Positions 23,101-37,779 are shown, counted from the stretch's first letter. The stretch: DNA of 64,000 nt from Epiperipatus broadwayi (GCA_028023455.1 JAQFVV010012507.1:2491456-2555455), one strand, 5' to 3'. The notes: a model not told the origin generated them from the sequence alone. Numbers and translations are program-made.

Positions 23101-25657
23101 TTATCATTTGAATTTTTTCCTCCACTTTCCTGATGATAGCTTGTTTTCCTTATCTTTTGGTTTTGATCACAGGAAGTTATTTCCTTCTAGTAAATTTCAA
23201 ACATCTGATAAGTGAATTCTCTGGGTTGCTTTATGAATGGTTGACTAGAGAGTCATTCTCTTGCAAACTGTTAGAAAATCAGCTGCCTGCTTCAGCCTTA
23301 GGCTTCAACTTGTTTTTATCTTCACCCTGTTAAATAGCTATGGCAGTTGGGAATTTTACTGAATGTTAATCTGCTGATTAAAGAAGACTTTACTTTGCTC
23401 ATCTTCTCTTTTTCATGAGCTAAAACTTGCGCAGAGCTTCGATGTAATTGAGTAATATTTTGCTGTTATTCAAATCTAATTTTTTTTTTTTACGAAAGCA
23501 AATTTTATTATATCTTCAACACACATATTCACATGCAACGATAAATTTTACACATATCTGTCAATGATGTATAGTTTTACATACATACTATGTAAAACAT
23601 TTGTTAATTGGACATAATTATTTTTATTGATTTTTAATTTAAAATGAGTACCAATTTTCCAGGAAATAAAAGATAATCCATGTTTTTGTGTTTATAGGAG
23701 TATGATTCCTCAGACATTAATCTTAAAAGTAACATTATATTGCATTTATGTTTTTTGATTTTATAGTCACATATAAATGTTTATTTTAACAATCCAATTT
23801 AAAATAAAATGAGCCATTTTCTTCTAGCAAGTAATAGCTATATACCCAATTACTGACCATACTGGGTAATTAGCTGAATTTTTTATGGACTGAATATCCA
23901 AAAGAAATGCCCTAAGCCTACTTATGATTTGAAAAAAAAAAAAAGTTATTTTATCCAGATTGGAACTTTAGATAATGAACATTAAAAGATGCCATATTCA
24001 TTTTTCCATGAGGTTTTTAGAAATTTCCACAGGAATAATGTTAATAATTTTTAACTAAAGTTGTAGCCTATTATTTATTCTTATAAAATGTTATATGTAT
24101 AATTATTTATTAACACTCTATACAGCTGTACAAACACATTTGACACTTTCTTGTCAATTTATTGAAATGAATAAATAATTATATTATTGCAACTTGAAAA
24201 AATGTCATTATAAAATAGCCAATAAGTGATCTTTGAGAGAGAATACCTTATAATGATGTGATTTTTCCTTCACAGCAATAGTAGTAAATGAAATGCACTT
24301 TTATTATATATTCTGTGTTTAATAAATAAAACCATTACATAATTCTGACTGATATTTATTATAAACATTATATATTATCATATTCAATTATCCAACAATG
24401 TTATCTAGTATTCCAGAATGTAAATTACTACCCAGATGGGAAAGTGGACCATTTTTGATCTGCTAGTAACTCAAGTTTTACAATATCATGTAGCAATGTT
24501 AGTTAAATGTATACATTAAATAGTTGTGATTTTAAATGTTTTCTATATTGTAAAATGTATGATATTTTAATTTGTAGACTGGTAAGAATTGTTATCAGTG
24601 TGTTTTACATTACGTAGTATTGATTGAGTCTTTAAATAGATAGTTGAATTATGAAGATAACGATAAAAAATATGATTAATCAATAGAATAAATACACATA
24701 CATTGAATTAATCTTATAGTCATTAAACTTGCAAACTTCAATCTTTTTATATAAAGAGAGCAAACAACAATGTGAAGATGAAAAATAGAACTGATAATAT
24801 AGTTTTATATGTTAATGGTGAATCATTTGTGATTATGACTGACCTTTATATATCAGATGTTATTGATTTTAGTAAATGATAAACAATATTTTTTCTAAGA
24901 CAAATTAAGAAAGCATAAATTTTCATATTTTGTTAATATGTATTATGATTTAATATAACAGTTCTACACTCTATAATATTGTGAATGAATGACAATTCTA
25001 AACTATTGGCATAACTCACAATTCTGAGTTTGATTATTATAATACCTTTATATCTTAGTTAGTTAGGAGTTAATAAAGGGCATTCAAATGTTCTCATTCA
25101 TTACATATATTTGTAACAGTATAAAAAGATATGCTTACTAAATAAATGTTACAATCAAAAATAACCAGATTATGACTAAACAAAATCTTAGTTTAATTAA
25201 TCAGCTAATAACTCTATTACTATAATCAAATATTTATATCTGCTTTAATGATCTGTGTGAATAAAGCTATTAATGTATATTGTTTAATGATCTTTAGTAA
25301 TGCAAATGCATATTGATACTATCTCAGGATTATCAAATATACATGAAATAAATATTATGTATAATAATAAAGAAATCTAATAATAATTATATGGCTAATG
25401 AATTCTATCAAAATTTTAAAATGTAAATAAATCAGATTTAATGTTATCTCAGGATTTAAAATGCTTAAGTATAATAAATAAGTCTCTTAGGTTTTTATTA
25501 TTTAATTATTATCTTTATAATCAATAAAGCTAGATAGCAAAGATAATTTTATGGTATCTAAACAATATCTTATAATAACCAAACCTTAATATTTAAATAT
25601 ATATGCTAGTAGTAGCAACTAATATTAATAATGTTACTTTAGTAAATTTGGTGTAGG
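20166..25657. other. Non-coding, AT-rich, mostly unassigned
   Basis: No gene is supported. An open frame at 20420-20671 (83 codons) has a basic, mixed composition and no motif that I recognise; it may be transposon debris given its position beside the Penelope tail. A GC-richer patch lies near 21580-21640. Microsatellites occur at about 22668-22681 and 22740-22756. The remainder is simple AT-rich sequence. Confidence 0.5.
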
Positions 25658-26313
25658 CTTTAAATCAGTGTTTCTTAACCTGGGTTGCTTGCATCTCTAA
25701 GAGTGTGAGAAAGCATTTCCAGGGGTGCAAAAGAAGTTTCTAACTTTTACATGCTTGATATAGCATTTAAAGCTGTCTTATGCTATATATAATTATAGCA
25801 TAATGGCACAATAATTTTCTAATATATTATATTAAAAATTAATTATTTATACTATTATTGTTTGTTTTAATTCCATTATATATATATTTTTAGGTATAAA
25901 ATTATTATTTGATTGTGTAGCTGTTGTAAAGAATTATTATTGTTTTCTGATTATTATATTAAAAATTTATAAAATGAATCAAATATTATTCAATGCTATG
26001 AGAAAATGAAGAAACTATATTTTAAAAGTAGAAAGTATCTTAGAATAAAATATTTAAATAATAACTTAAAAACTTCTGTATCCAGAAAAAGAAAGAATAA
26101 AAGAATTGTTAACAAGGCAGTTTGATGCAGAAACTAATGCTAATTTTCTTTAATCAACAACATTAAGCAGTGACTAAAGCCTATATTGGATAGGATCAAT
26201 TGATTACACAAACATAAGCCTTTTTTCTCACAAATTTTGAAAAATCATAATTATTATTTTTTATACATAATTTTTGATTATTATTTTATTGATTGTAGTA
26301 ACCTCATAATATA

Positions 26314-27960
<1,647 letters not shown>

Positions 27961-27984
27961 AGAGCATCCCTTCAAAAGTGTTAT

Positions 27985-28163
27985 TTTTAATTGTGCTTTA
28001 TGCAAAAAAGTGAAGCTTAGTATTATTAGAAAAGAATTATAAGGCTTAACACTTTCAGTGAACTTAGATTTCCATATTCATAGCCTATCTTACGAGTGTT
28101 GGCTTACATTGAGATTTTCTAATAATACTAAGCTTCACTTTTTTGCATAAAGCACAATTAAAA
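27985..28163. repeat. Perfect 49-bp inverted repeat with 81-bp loop
   Basis: Bases 27985-28033 are the exact reverse complement of 28115-28163. The repeat straddles the 3' end of the hAT transposase region and could form a strong hairpin in DNA or RNA. Perfect pairing inside a heavily mutated transposon implies the second arm was made much later than the transposon. Confidence 0.95.
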
Positions 28164-28444
28164 CTTACCACTGGAAGGTGATGTAAAAACAAAGAGTTTA
28201 TTTCAAAAGTGTTATTATGGATATGCAACAACAACCTTACCATTAAAAACTGACGTATTGTTTTGTATGCATTTATAAAGATAGTATGTATTTTTCAGTA
28301 ACTTAATCATCTTACAATAAATGTAATTTCCTTTATTAAAAAAAAAAAAAATTGGAATAAATTCTTTCAAGATGGTGAGAGAATGTATTTTCAGATTCAA
28401 GGAAGTGCCAATCACCAAAAAGGTTAAGAAGTGTTGCTTTAAAT

Positions 28445-31379
28445 AAATATAATGTGATAATATCATGTGACCATAAATTACCAATTACATAATGTGTGTG
28501 AAAATATAAAATACAAAAATTAAATAATTTAATAAGTATAAACTAAGTTTATTTACAAAATTGCATGTAATAATAATAGTAAATTATCAATAAAATATAT
28601 AATCAGATTTTTAGAACTTTTGTGACTAAATAAATTTTAATATTTAAATTTGATCATATTAATGTAATTTGGAAGTGTAACTTTGCATTTTGTTGGATAA
28701 GCCAATTATTGAAGTAGATTGTTTACATTAGCGTCAAACTGCGTTGAATTTATATAGTTATCAAGTATAATGCAATATGTTTCATATAATCGTTATCTAT
28801 TATTACACCATCAGTCTCTTAAAATTGGCATTTTTTTCATACAAAACACTAATCATTTCTGTCATATCTGATCTTGCCTTTAGAAGTGGACTATTCCAGA
28901 TCCCTTACCTGATTGGCTAGCACCCAGTTGCTAGCCAAAGGGATTAAATCCTTCACTGGGGCTCGCACACCAAATCCACATGTTTCCAGTAAGGTAGGGG
29001 ATCTGCCATTAAATAGTCAGCTTTTTGGAGGCAAGGCAGAGAGAAATTATATCTGTTAACCTGAATGACAAAATGTGCTCTCCATTAAATCTTCCGCCAT
29101 CAGCAAAGGTATTTCTCTAGTCATTATCGTGACATCCACGCAGTAAGGTAAGTCCACCTACAGACTGGAAACTGCTATGTCTGAATTAGAGCCAACTTGA
29201 GGCAAGCTAAATACATAGCTGGAAGAGTCTTACCAGAGTTCATGAGTCAGGCTAATCTTTTAGCTAGAAGAGAGTTCCATACTCGGTTTGATTATCTCAG
29301 CATTCAATAGTGTCAACTGTATTTATTCGTTTGTTTAAATAACGTGTGTATATTTTAAGTACTAATAAATTTTACATACTAATTGCTGAGCAGTTGATGA
29401 ACCTATAAGCCTAACCAAACACAATAATTTCATTGCAATAATATGTTGGCATTATAAAATATATGTCTACCACAGGCCAAAATATAAATGACAAAGTGGC
29501 ATATTCTACTGTTGATAACAATATTAAGCATAAATAATAAATTACAGTGTAAGCAGTCATGAGCTTATTCTTCTAATAAACAACATTACAGCATTACATC
29601 TAAAAACTCATTGCCATGGAGATTAAAATAATTCTAGAGATAAATCATAAAACTTCAAATATACTGTAATGGAATAAGTATATGTTGTTACATTTCTTTC
29701 AAATAAAAGTGAAAAATTAAAATAAAATCACCCTCAATTAGAAATATATATATAGAATTTAATAATTTTATTTAAATTAATATATATAATGCACAGATGA
29801 CAAACAAATTATATATTTCTTTAAAGTTTAAAATCTAAAAACAAGTTGTTAATTAGTTATTTTTAATCTTAGAATGGAAATGATTTTCTATATTGATGTA
29901 ATTGCAAACAGGCCCTTGGGCATAAAGTCAGATAGGAGATAAATTAAAAAAATACTGATGATAAAATTATGAGTTCCCGCTCTAAAGAAAGCTGACCAAT
30001 AAGGATGAAAATAAACATGATCCACAGAGAAAAGTCAAGCCATGTAAGATCGATCCTGGAATTTGCTGATAAGAATTCACAGAGATATAAAAAGAAAACT
30101 TTGAAGTTGAGATGAGATTTGGATTGTTCTTGGAGATTGTGTTTTATTAATTATATTTATAAGTGTATTACAGATCTCCAAAATGTATGGGTCAGCAACA
30201 ATTTACGTTTCCTATGTTTGAAACAACTGAAGCAGTCTCCAGAGAAGGATGGTTCCTGGGAAATGGCCAGCAACAAACTTGTCTCCATCTAGAAGAATAT
30301 GAAATGGAAATAATTTTGTATTCTATCATGGATCACTAAGATGGACTTCAATAAATCTACAGCATTGGAAAGTATAAACTTTTGCTTTAAATGGAATTAA
30401 CTTTTATAAAACAAACTTTTCCAAGTAGTAATTTTAAACGTCATTTAATTTTAAAAAAATTATTTTATCTGACTAAAATTTAAATTATTTATTATATTTT
30501 CTTTTAATATGTTTAATATCATTTCCATTCTCATAATTTCTTTAAATTAATAATTTAAAATAGGTGTAAATGGCTGCATAGATTCATAAGATTATGCTAG
30601 TTTAAGTGTGTTAATTTTGGGATAATTGTTTCTTAGTTAAATTGGTGCTGGTGAATAGATGTATGGATGTTTTATGTCAATGTAATTTGAGTATGTGCAT
30701 TGGTTACTCATTCCCTCTAAAAAAGTAGTCATCACATCAATTTTTTGTAGATGTATTTTCTATGCCTTTGATTTTCTTACACTCTGGACTGGGACAGTAA
30801 GCCGGCAAAGACCACTATCCCATTTTCCAGAGCAGCTCCTACATCTATATTTCAAAAATTTTCATTCTTGTATCATGGAGAAGATGCTCATTCCTTCCCA
30901 CCATTATTCTTTATTTTTCAAATGATATCATGCTAAAGACGTAAAGTTCTACTAGCATGGTTGTGTTATGCTAATAATCTCATTTTGCATTGATCACATT
31001 GGTATATTAGTAAGCTAGAGTTGGTTTAAGTGCAAGATTTTAGCCTAGGATTAAAAGGGATTGGGTTGGTTATATGTGTAATCTATGTAACATATTAATG
31101 CTTATTAAAATTGTATTTAAATCTATTAAATGCTTCCATCAGTGTACATGATTTAAATGAAAAAAATATTCAATAGTTAATTTAATTTTCAGAATTTTTT
31201 TTTTAATGTGTGTGCGTTATAATAAAATATTTTGTTGAAGTAATTTTGGCAGTAACTTATTTTATATATTAGTAGATCACAATGGTTTAATTTTATTTTT
31301 AAAAATAAAGTTATCAGTGCAGTAATTGATACAATAAATAATAATCAATGAAGTATTTTTATCCATTTAGCAAATATAT
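28445..31379. other. Non-coding, with a GC-richer unclassified segment
   Basis: Mostly AT-rich. At about 28900-29330 the sequence is richer in G and C, with a short inverted repeat TTGGCTAGC / GCTAGCCAA near 28913-28938. It looks like a fragment of an interspersed repeat, but I cannot name the family. A second, weaker patch lies at about 29970-30380. No gene is supported. Confidence 0.5.
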
Positions 31380-31390
31380 TGTAATTAGAA

Positions 31391-31466
31391 GGGATTTGAA
31401 CTCAGACTTTCAAGCTCTCTATAGATAGCCATCCAATCTTATATAACTGATACACATGATAACATA
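31391..31466 (-). repeat. tRNA-like (Pol III box B) module, left arm
   Basis: The minus strand reads AAGATTGGATGGCTATC, then TTGAAAGTCTGAGTTCAAATCCC. GAGTTCAAATCCC matches the T-arm box B pattern GGTTCRANTCC, and TGGATGGCTATC resembles a D-arm. A tRNA origin is likely. No acceptor stem or clear anticodon arm is kept, so this is not a tRNA gene. Confidence 0.55.
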
Positions 31467-31480
31467 CATGTGAAAAAGTT

Positions 31481-31534
31481 GATCTCCATACCTGTGTTTC
31501 ATGCTGAACCAGCAGTCATCAGTTGATCCAGATC
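31481..31534 (-). ncRNA. Hammerhead ribozyme-like motif A
   Basis: The minus strand reads GATC, TGGATCAA, core CTGATGA, C, TGCTG-GTT-CAGCA (a five-pair stem II), T, GAAAC, ACAG, GTA, TGGAGATC. Outer stem I is GATC/GATC, and stem III is AC/GU with an ACAG loop and a GUA cleavage triplet. Catalytic G12 and both adenines of GAAA are kept. The base pair next to the core (C against U) is broken, and inner stem I is weakened relative to the sister copies. Confidence 0.72.
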
Positions 31535-31601
31535 ATCATCTACCACACATGTATAATCAGTGCTCAGTTTATATTAAGATAGAAAATGTGTAGGAAATGA
31601 T

Positions 31602-31656
31602 GATCTGGACCAACTGATGAGTTCTGGTTCAGCACAAAATACATATATTGGAGATC
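31602..31656 (+). ncRNA. Hammerhead ribozyme-like motif B
   Basis: GATC, TGG, ACCAA, core CTGATGA at 31614-31620, stem II GTTCTG-GTT-CAGCAC at 31621-31635 (one mismatch), AAAAT, ACAT, ATA, then TTGGA and GATC. Inner stem I pairs CCAA with TTGG, and the outer stem is GATC/GATC. Stem III is AT/AT, and cleavage would follow A31647. G12 is A here, which should abolish catalysis. The paired structure is otherwise complete. Confidence 0.75.
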
Positions 31657-31761
31657 ACTTATCTTTTTCACATGTAAGTTGTCATGTGTATCAGGTGTAT
31701 AAGATGGAGTGGGTAGTTGTAGTAAACTTGAAAGTTTGAGTTCAAATATTTTCTAATTACA

Positions 31762-32455
31762 TTAAGTTCAGTATAGACAGTATACTTGTATTTAAATATC
31801 AAATATATTGTAGTATACAATTAGTTTTTCTTATGGAAATTTTATATATATTGATGTTTTTAGAAGAAACGTTTTTTAAATTCTATTAATTAGTAATAAA
31901 TTTTCTTTTAAAATAATATATCCATCTGCAGAAGGCAGTGATAAGATAAATAACATTCTTTTGAATAATTTAGCAAATTTGTGATTCTAAGAAAAACATT
32001 TTAATTTTATTTATTTGTATATTTTGTTTATTATATTTCATAACAGTTGTTATCTCTGTTGACAATCTTAAAAAGGAGCCAATTTCTAGGGGCAAATGCC
32101 CAATAGAATCTTTCTTAGCAATGCATAATGAAATAACAATAATTCAGCCTGGTAATTTTATATAAAAGTAGTGTAGAAGTTACCCTGGCAGAGATACAAC
32201 AGGTACCTATATTTATAAGTTCTATTTATGTGATTAATTAGATATTTATCCTTTAGACTATGACAGTAAAATGTTAGAATCCCAAGCAAAACTATTAAAC
32301 TTTTATTTTTTAATGTCAAAATTTTCATGATTTCAATTAGTACACACATATTTGCATATACAAATAAAGTCCTTGAAAAAAAAATTGCCATGAAATTATT
32401 TTAAAAACTACAAATAATATTTTAACAAATATTAGAGTAAAAAAAGAAATATTAT
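31762..32455. other. Non-coding, AT-rich
   Basis: Nothing recognised apart from the left copy of the SINE target duplication (AAAGAAATATTAT at 32443-32455). Confidence 0.6.
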
Positions 32456-32550
32456 CCGAGAGGTCATCGTAGCCGCCTTGCAAGCAAGTAGTTGGTTGCA
32501 GACGGTTGTGGGTTCGCCTCCAGGCGGATGCTATGACATATGAAAAAAAA
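32456..32550 (+). repeat. tRNA-derived SINE with 13-bp target duplication
   Basis: The body starts CCGAGGTCATCGTAGCCGCC and contains GTGGGTTCGCCTCC, an excellent box B (GGTTCG-N-N-TCC). It ends GATGCTATGACATATG plus an A-run. AAAGAAATATTAT occurs at 32443-32455 and again at 32551-32563, a clear target duplication made by LINE-type machinery. Body size is about 85 bases. It is the best preserved of three copies in the window. Confidence 0.85.
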
Positions 32551-32563
32551 AAAGAAATATTAT

Positions 32564-33532
32564 ATTACATTTCAATAAATACGTGAGATACAAATATTAA
32601 AATTAATCATTTTATTTTGTTTGTTTATTTATTTATTGATTCATCACCATAATAATGGGTATCTTATTTCAAAATTAAAATTCTAATACAAATAAAGTAA
32701 GCACGGAATAAACATACGTGCACATATACACACATTCAAATATATTAAAGTTATGTTACTACTATAAATTATTTGAATATTACATATAAACTAATATAAT
32801 ATTACTTTATTAATCTCACTTTAAATTATTCACTGGTATGTTTAAAGTTTTATGGATTTTTTAAATAGTATATTGATCCCGTTAAATGTTAACTTAATGT
32901 GTGTGTTTCCATTAAAATTCAATGACATTATTTTACCATCACCCATCAAAATTTGATACAAAATTTCACTACAAAATGTGATACTGGAATTGTAAAGATT
33001 GCAATACAAGGCATAAACTTTAAATAAAACTATTATCTTTATGTAAGTAAGACATTTATTTTATATAGCACTATGTTTTTATAAACTGTAATATTAATAA
33101 GCTAATGCACATGCGATTTGTAGATTTAACTATATAAATTAATACTCTCACTTTATGATGTCAATAAAAATGTCAAGTTATTATTTATTATTGCATTTTA
33201 AAGAGATTAAAAATAGATTACAATATAGGATTAATATTTGTTCACAGGTGGTTAGACCTCTAAGTATGATGTTATAAATAAAAAAGTATGCAGCATGAGA
33301 AATCTGTCTATATGCTGTTAAAAGTGGATAGAAAACATTCCTTACCTTGTGTAAGAGTAGTGTAATAAAAATTACACTCCAGAAATATTATTCATTATTG
33401 GATAATCTGTACTCTAATGAGTGACTAATAAAAATTATTAATATACTGTCTATTTAGTTTTTGTTAAAAAGCAATTAGTAATAATAAGAGTTTAAGTATG
33501 CACTAGAGAATGCTGGAATTTATTCCTCATTT
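32564..33532. other. Non-coding, AT-rich
   Basis: No gene or element was recognised between the SINE and the RTE copy. Confidence 0.6.
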
Positions 33533-33543
33533 ATCATACACAT

Positions 33544-36467
33544 CATCATCATCAACCATTATCAATCCACTGCAGGATGAAGGTCTCTCCAAGTTTAATC
33601 CATCTTCTCCGATCTTTAGCTTCTCTTTTCCACAACACCCCTGGACATTTTCTTATTTCATCCATCCATCTCACATGTGGTCTCTTTCTGGGTCTTTTAC
33701 AATCTCTTGGAATCCAGTTTAAAATTTCAATTGCCGATCTACTATCATCTCTTCTAGCAATATATCCAGCCCAACTCCATTTCAATCTTTTAATTTTTTC
33801 AATAAGGTCAGTAACACCTGTTTGTTGTCTTACCCATACATTGCGTTTTCGATCTCTTCTTGTTACTCCCAACATACATCTCTCCATACTCCTTTCAGTG
33901 GTCTGAAGTCTCTGTATTGCTCTTCTATTAAGTGTCCAAGTCTCAGATCCATAAGTAAGAACTGGTAAAACACATTTGTTAAAAACCATCCTTTTCAAAC
34001 ACATAGGCATATTTCCTTTTAGTATCAAGTTATTTCTACCAAAAGCACTCCAACCAAGTTTAATTATATGATTAATTTCCTCCATTATGTTTCCATTTGT
34101 ATTAATAATCTGACCAAGGTATTTGTAACTGTTAACTTCTTCTAATTCTTCATAATCAATCTTTATTTTCATATTTTGAGCAAATCGATTAAACATCACT
34201 TTAGTCTTTTTAACATTTATCTTTAGTCCTACTTTTCTACTTTCATCTGCTAACTCCTGCAACATTTCCTGCAGCTCTGAAGCATTATTTGCAAAAACAA
34301 CTACATCATCTGCAAAATCTAAATGACTTAAATACTCTCCATTTACTTTCACTCCTTTAGTTTCCCATTTTAATCCATAAAATACTTCTTGCAGCACTGC
34401 TGTAAAGAGTTTTGGAGATATGGAGTCACCTTGTCTTACACCTTTCTCAATGTTGATTTTTCCAGTATTATTATGTAATCTAATTGTTGCTGTTGCATTT
34501 TTATAAATATTCTTTAAAATATGACAATATCCTGGATCTATACCTTGATGATCCAATGCTTTAATCACAGAAGAAATGTGTATAGAATCGAATGCCTTTT
34601 CATAATCTACAAATCCAAACATAATGACAACTCATATTCGTTTGTCCTTTCTATGACTTCTCTCAAAAACCTGGATATGATCTATTGTACTAAAACCACT
34701 TTTAAATCCAGCTTGTTCTCTTGGTTGGTGGAAATCCAAAGTTCTCTGCAGACGAGTTGTAATTATCTTGGTAAAAATTTTATATAAAACTGATAAAAGG
34801 CTGATAGGTCTGTAATTTCTAATATCTTCTTTATCACCTTTTTTAAATATTAATATTATTACTGCATTCTTCCAATCTTCCGGTACATCTTTATCATTTA
34901 GACATTTGGTATATAACTTTGCTAAAATTGTTTCTATTTCTTCACCTGCTTCTTTTAATATATCAATTATAATTCCATCATTTCCTGGAGCCTTTCCTTT
35001 CTTCATACACTTAATTGCATGTCTCACTTCTTCATTTAAAATTCTGGGCAATTCAGAAGATGTAATAGATATAGGAGGTACTTGTTTTTTATTACTATAT
35101 AATTCTTGATAAAAATCTTCTGCCAATTTCATGATGTCATCTCTCTTTTTAGTAATAATTCCATCTTTTTTTCTTATTGCAGATATAAATTTTCTACCGA
35201 TACCAAAATGTTGTTTAACATTTTTGAGACTTTTATTTTCTTCTACAGCTTTCCTTGCTATTTCACAATTATACTTTCTTATATCATTTTCAACTCTTTT
35301 CCGTACCATTTTACAAAATTCGAGATATTCAATTCTTTTTAATACATCATTTTTGTATATCTTCATATTCCTTTTTTTCTTCATAAATTCTCTAGTCTCA
35401 GTAGAAATTTTATTAGTCAATTGCTGCTTTTTTTTACCAGCTATGTTTGTTGCAGTTTTTAAAAGTGTATCAGTTATTTTCATATTAATTTCATTCAAAT
35501 TTGAATCATGTTCAAAATCTCCTAACACTTGAAACCTATTTGTAAGTTCTAATTTAAATTCATTAGAATGTTTCTGAAGATTAGGAATATCAACTGTAAA
35601 TATTGTTTTTCTTAATAATTTTTGTCTCTCTAGTTTTACATTAACAAGTAACTTACACCTTACTAATTGATGATCACTTCCTGTGTTAAATTTATTAAGA
35701 ACATTACAATCTTGAAATATGTATTTTTTGTTAGTCAAAATATAATCCAATTCTGCTGTACCTTCATTTGGATGCTTCCATGTCCATTTCCTTTTAATAT
35801 TTTTCTCAAAAAATGAATTCATAATATAAAGTTTTTCTTTTTCTGCAAACTCCACAAGTCTATGTCCTCTCTCATTTCTATTACCATAACCAAAATTACT
35901 CTACAGCAATTTCATCTTTCATTTGTCTACCAATTCTAGCATTAAATTCTCCCATAACAATTTTAAAATGTTGTTTACTCTGATCAAAAGCCTTTTGTAC
36001 ATCCATATAAAAATCTTCTACTACTTCATCACTATGAGAACTTGTTGGGGCATAAACCTGAATTATCTGCATTTGGTATCTGCTATTAAGTTGTATAACT
36101 AATCTTGCCACTCTGTCTGATACACCATCAATCTCCACAATATTGTTCTTCCACTTTTTATTTATAATGAATCCTACTCCACTTGTATTTCCAATATGTG
36201 TGCCTTTATAATAGAGTATATGTCCACTTTTTAAATCAATTGTTTCTTCTCCTTTTCTTCTAACTTCACAAAGTCCAATAATGTCCCATTTAATATAAGA
36301 CAGTTCTTCTTCTAATTCTTGCAATCTTCCTTCACTTGAAAGTGATCTGCAGTTGTAAGTACCTAAATAAAAAGTCGTCATCAAATGGCAGCCTTGGTCC
36401 GCAATCAGAGGATTCTTAGCACCCTCCGCCTTCGTCCACCAACCGCTGCCTTGGTTGGTGACTTTAC
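33544..36467 (-). mobile_element. RTE-type retrotransposon, 5'-truncated, inverted copy
   Basis: Minus-strand copy of the element at 4391-7682, highly similar along its length. It begins at the equivalent of 4761, so about 370 bases of leader are missing, as expected from incomplete reverse transcription. The 3' end has the same TGA repeats (about 33544-33556 on the plus strand, as TCA). ATCATACACAT lies on both sides (33533-33543 and 36468-36478), an exact 11-bp target duplication. Confidence 0.95.
33552..36384 (-). pseudogene. RTE endonuclease-reverse transcriptase, frameshifted
   Basis: Three open parts cover the protein: 36384-35896 (endonuclease, from MMTTFYLGTYN), 35855-34632 (endonuclease end and reverse transcriptase start) and 34622-33552 (reverse transcriptase with LDFADD and the C-terminus). 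A one-base insertion near 35900 (GTAGAGTAAT against GTAGGTAAT in the plus copy) ends the first part. A one-base insertion near 34670 and a one-base loss near 34620 put a short stretch out of frame and then restore it. The endonuclease motif is GEFNAR rather than GDFNAR, replacing a catalytic aspartate. Unlike the plus copy, it has no stop before FADD. Confidence 0.93.
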
Positions 36468-36478
36468 ATCATACACAT

Positions 36479-37425
36479 ATTGATATATAAGTTTAATGTT
36501 TCTTTTGTTTAGTTTTTTTTTATTTTATGTGTAAGGACTTGTAGCAGTCCAATTATGTGTAGAAAATGGATCTGAGAAGGATCCTGGTCATTATTGTCAT
36601 CATATATGGTCTCCATTTTTGCTTTCCAACCTCTCTATAATAGTGTATTTATTTTTTTAGAGATAGTAGTGATTGGATTTCAAAGGCGATTTTATGATAT
36701 ACTTTTAAACAATAACTATTTCTATTGTATATCTAATAAACCATAGATTATTTACATTGAATTTATCAACCCAATAATGTTGTAGGATATTGTTTCTTTT
36801 TTTTTTAATTCAATCATTACTAACCTGAAAAGAAATTATTTAGTGTTATTTAAATATTGACAAGAAAATTTGAATTCTATGAATAGCCACAATAATAATC
36901 AAAGTTCTTTTTAGGTCATATACTTATCAGTTTTTTCTCACTGTACTAATGCTTTTCTATCACTCCTAACATATTTGTTTCAGCATACATATATGTATAA
37001 TGACTCAAAAATATTGTAGTTAATTATAATTTTTCAACTAAGATTTTTTTAATTCAATTTATCTTTATCTATGAAAATCTTATTATTATTTAGGTTAAAT
37101 TCTAAAAAGGAAATATCAGGTTTGTAAAAATTCTTTTATACAGAATTCTCAAGAGGAGCATTTGAAAACCATTAATTTCAACATTATTCTGAATTACTTG
37201 AAGTTTATGGTATATTTCTAGACTGCTTAGTGCTGTGCAATCATTCAATTAGATGCTTATTTTTCTTATTTTATGGAACCTTAATTTTTCAATTTTTTTC
37301 AGCTGTCTGAATTTTTGAAAGTAATTTCATTTCTATACTTGATAAATGAAATAAACTAGATTGTGACTTTAATTGTGTATGAACTAATATTTTCTTTGCT
37401 GAATTATTTAGTTTTATTCACCTTA

Positions 37426-37466
<41 letters not shown>

Positions 37467-37479
37467 AATAAATAATACA

Positions 37480-37526
<47 letters not shown>

Positions 37527-37779
37527 CCAAATATCAGTTCTCACTTAAAGTCAAGTTAAATTAATTGTATGATATAGCTAGAAACTTTATAAGGTTATGT
37601 TGGGATAGTATGTTGTCATAATTTATGCTTTAGTATTTTTATGGGTACAACAGTGTCTGATATAAAACTTTGTTGTTATTCCACCAGAATTATAATAATG
37701 CCACAAATTAGATGTAACTTAATATTTGATTGATGTAACCAATAATTCAAACAGTAAATATCATACGAATAAAATACTA

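Larger units (their letters stand above)
31380..31761. mobile_element. Fold-back element with hammerhead and tRNA-like modules
   Basis: The two halves are inverted: TGTAATTAGAA at 31380 mirrors TTCTAATTACA at 31751-31761, and similarity continues inward to about 31535 and 31601. Each arm, read outward from the centre, has a hammerhead-like core and then a tRNA-like stretch ending GAGTTCAAATCCC or similar (box B-like, 31391-31403 minus and 31738-31750 plus). A second family member starts at 63699. I know of no named family with this combination. Confidence 0.75.

Noticed and set aside
23133-23333. Hydrophobic 66-codon frame as a membrane protein
   Set aside because: AT-rich sequence readily gives hydrophobic codons; no further support.
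30695-30925. 76-codon frame as a gene
   Set aside because: No motif, no coding composition shift, no splice context.
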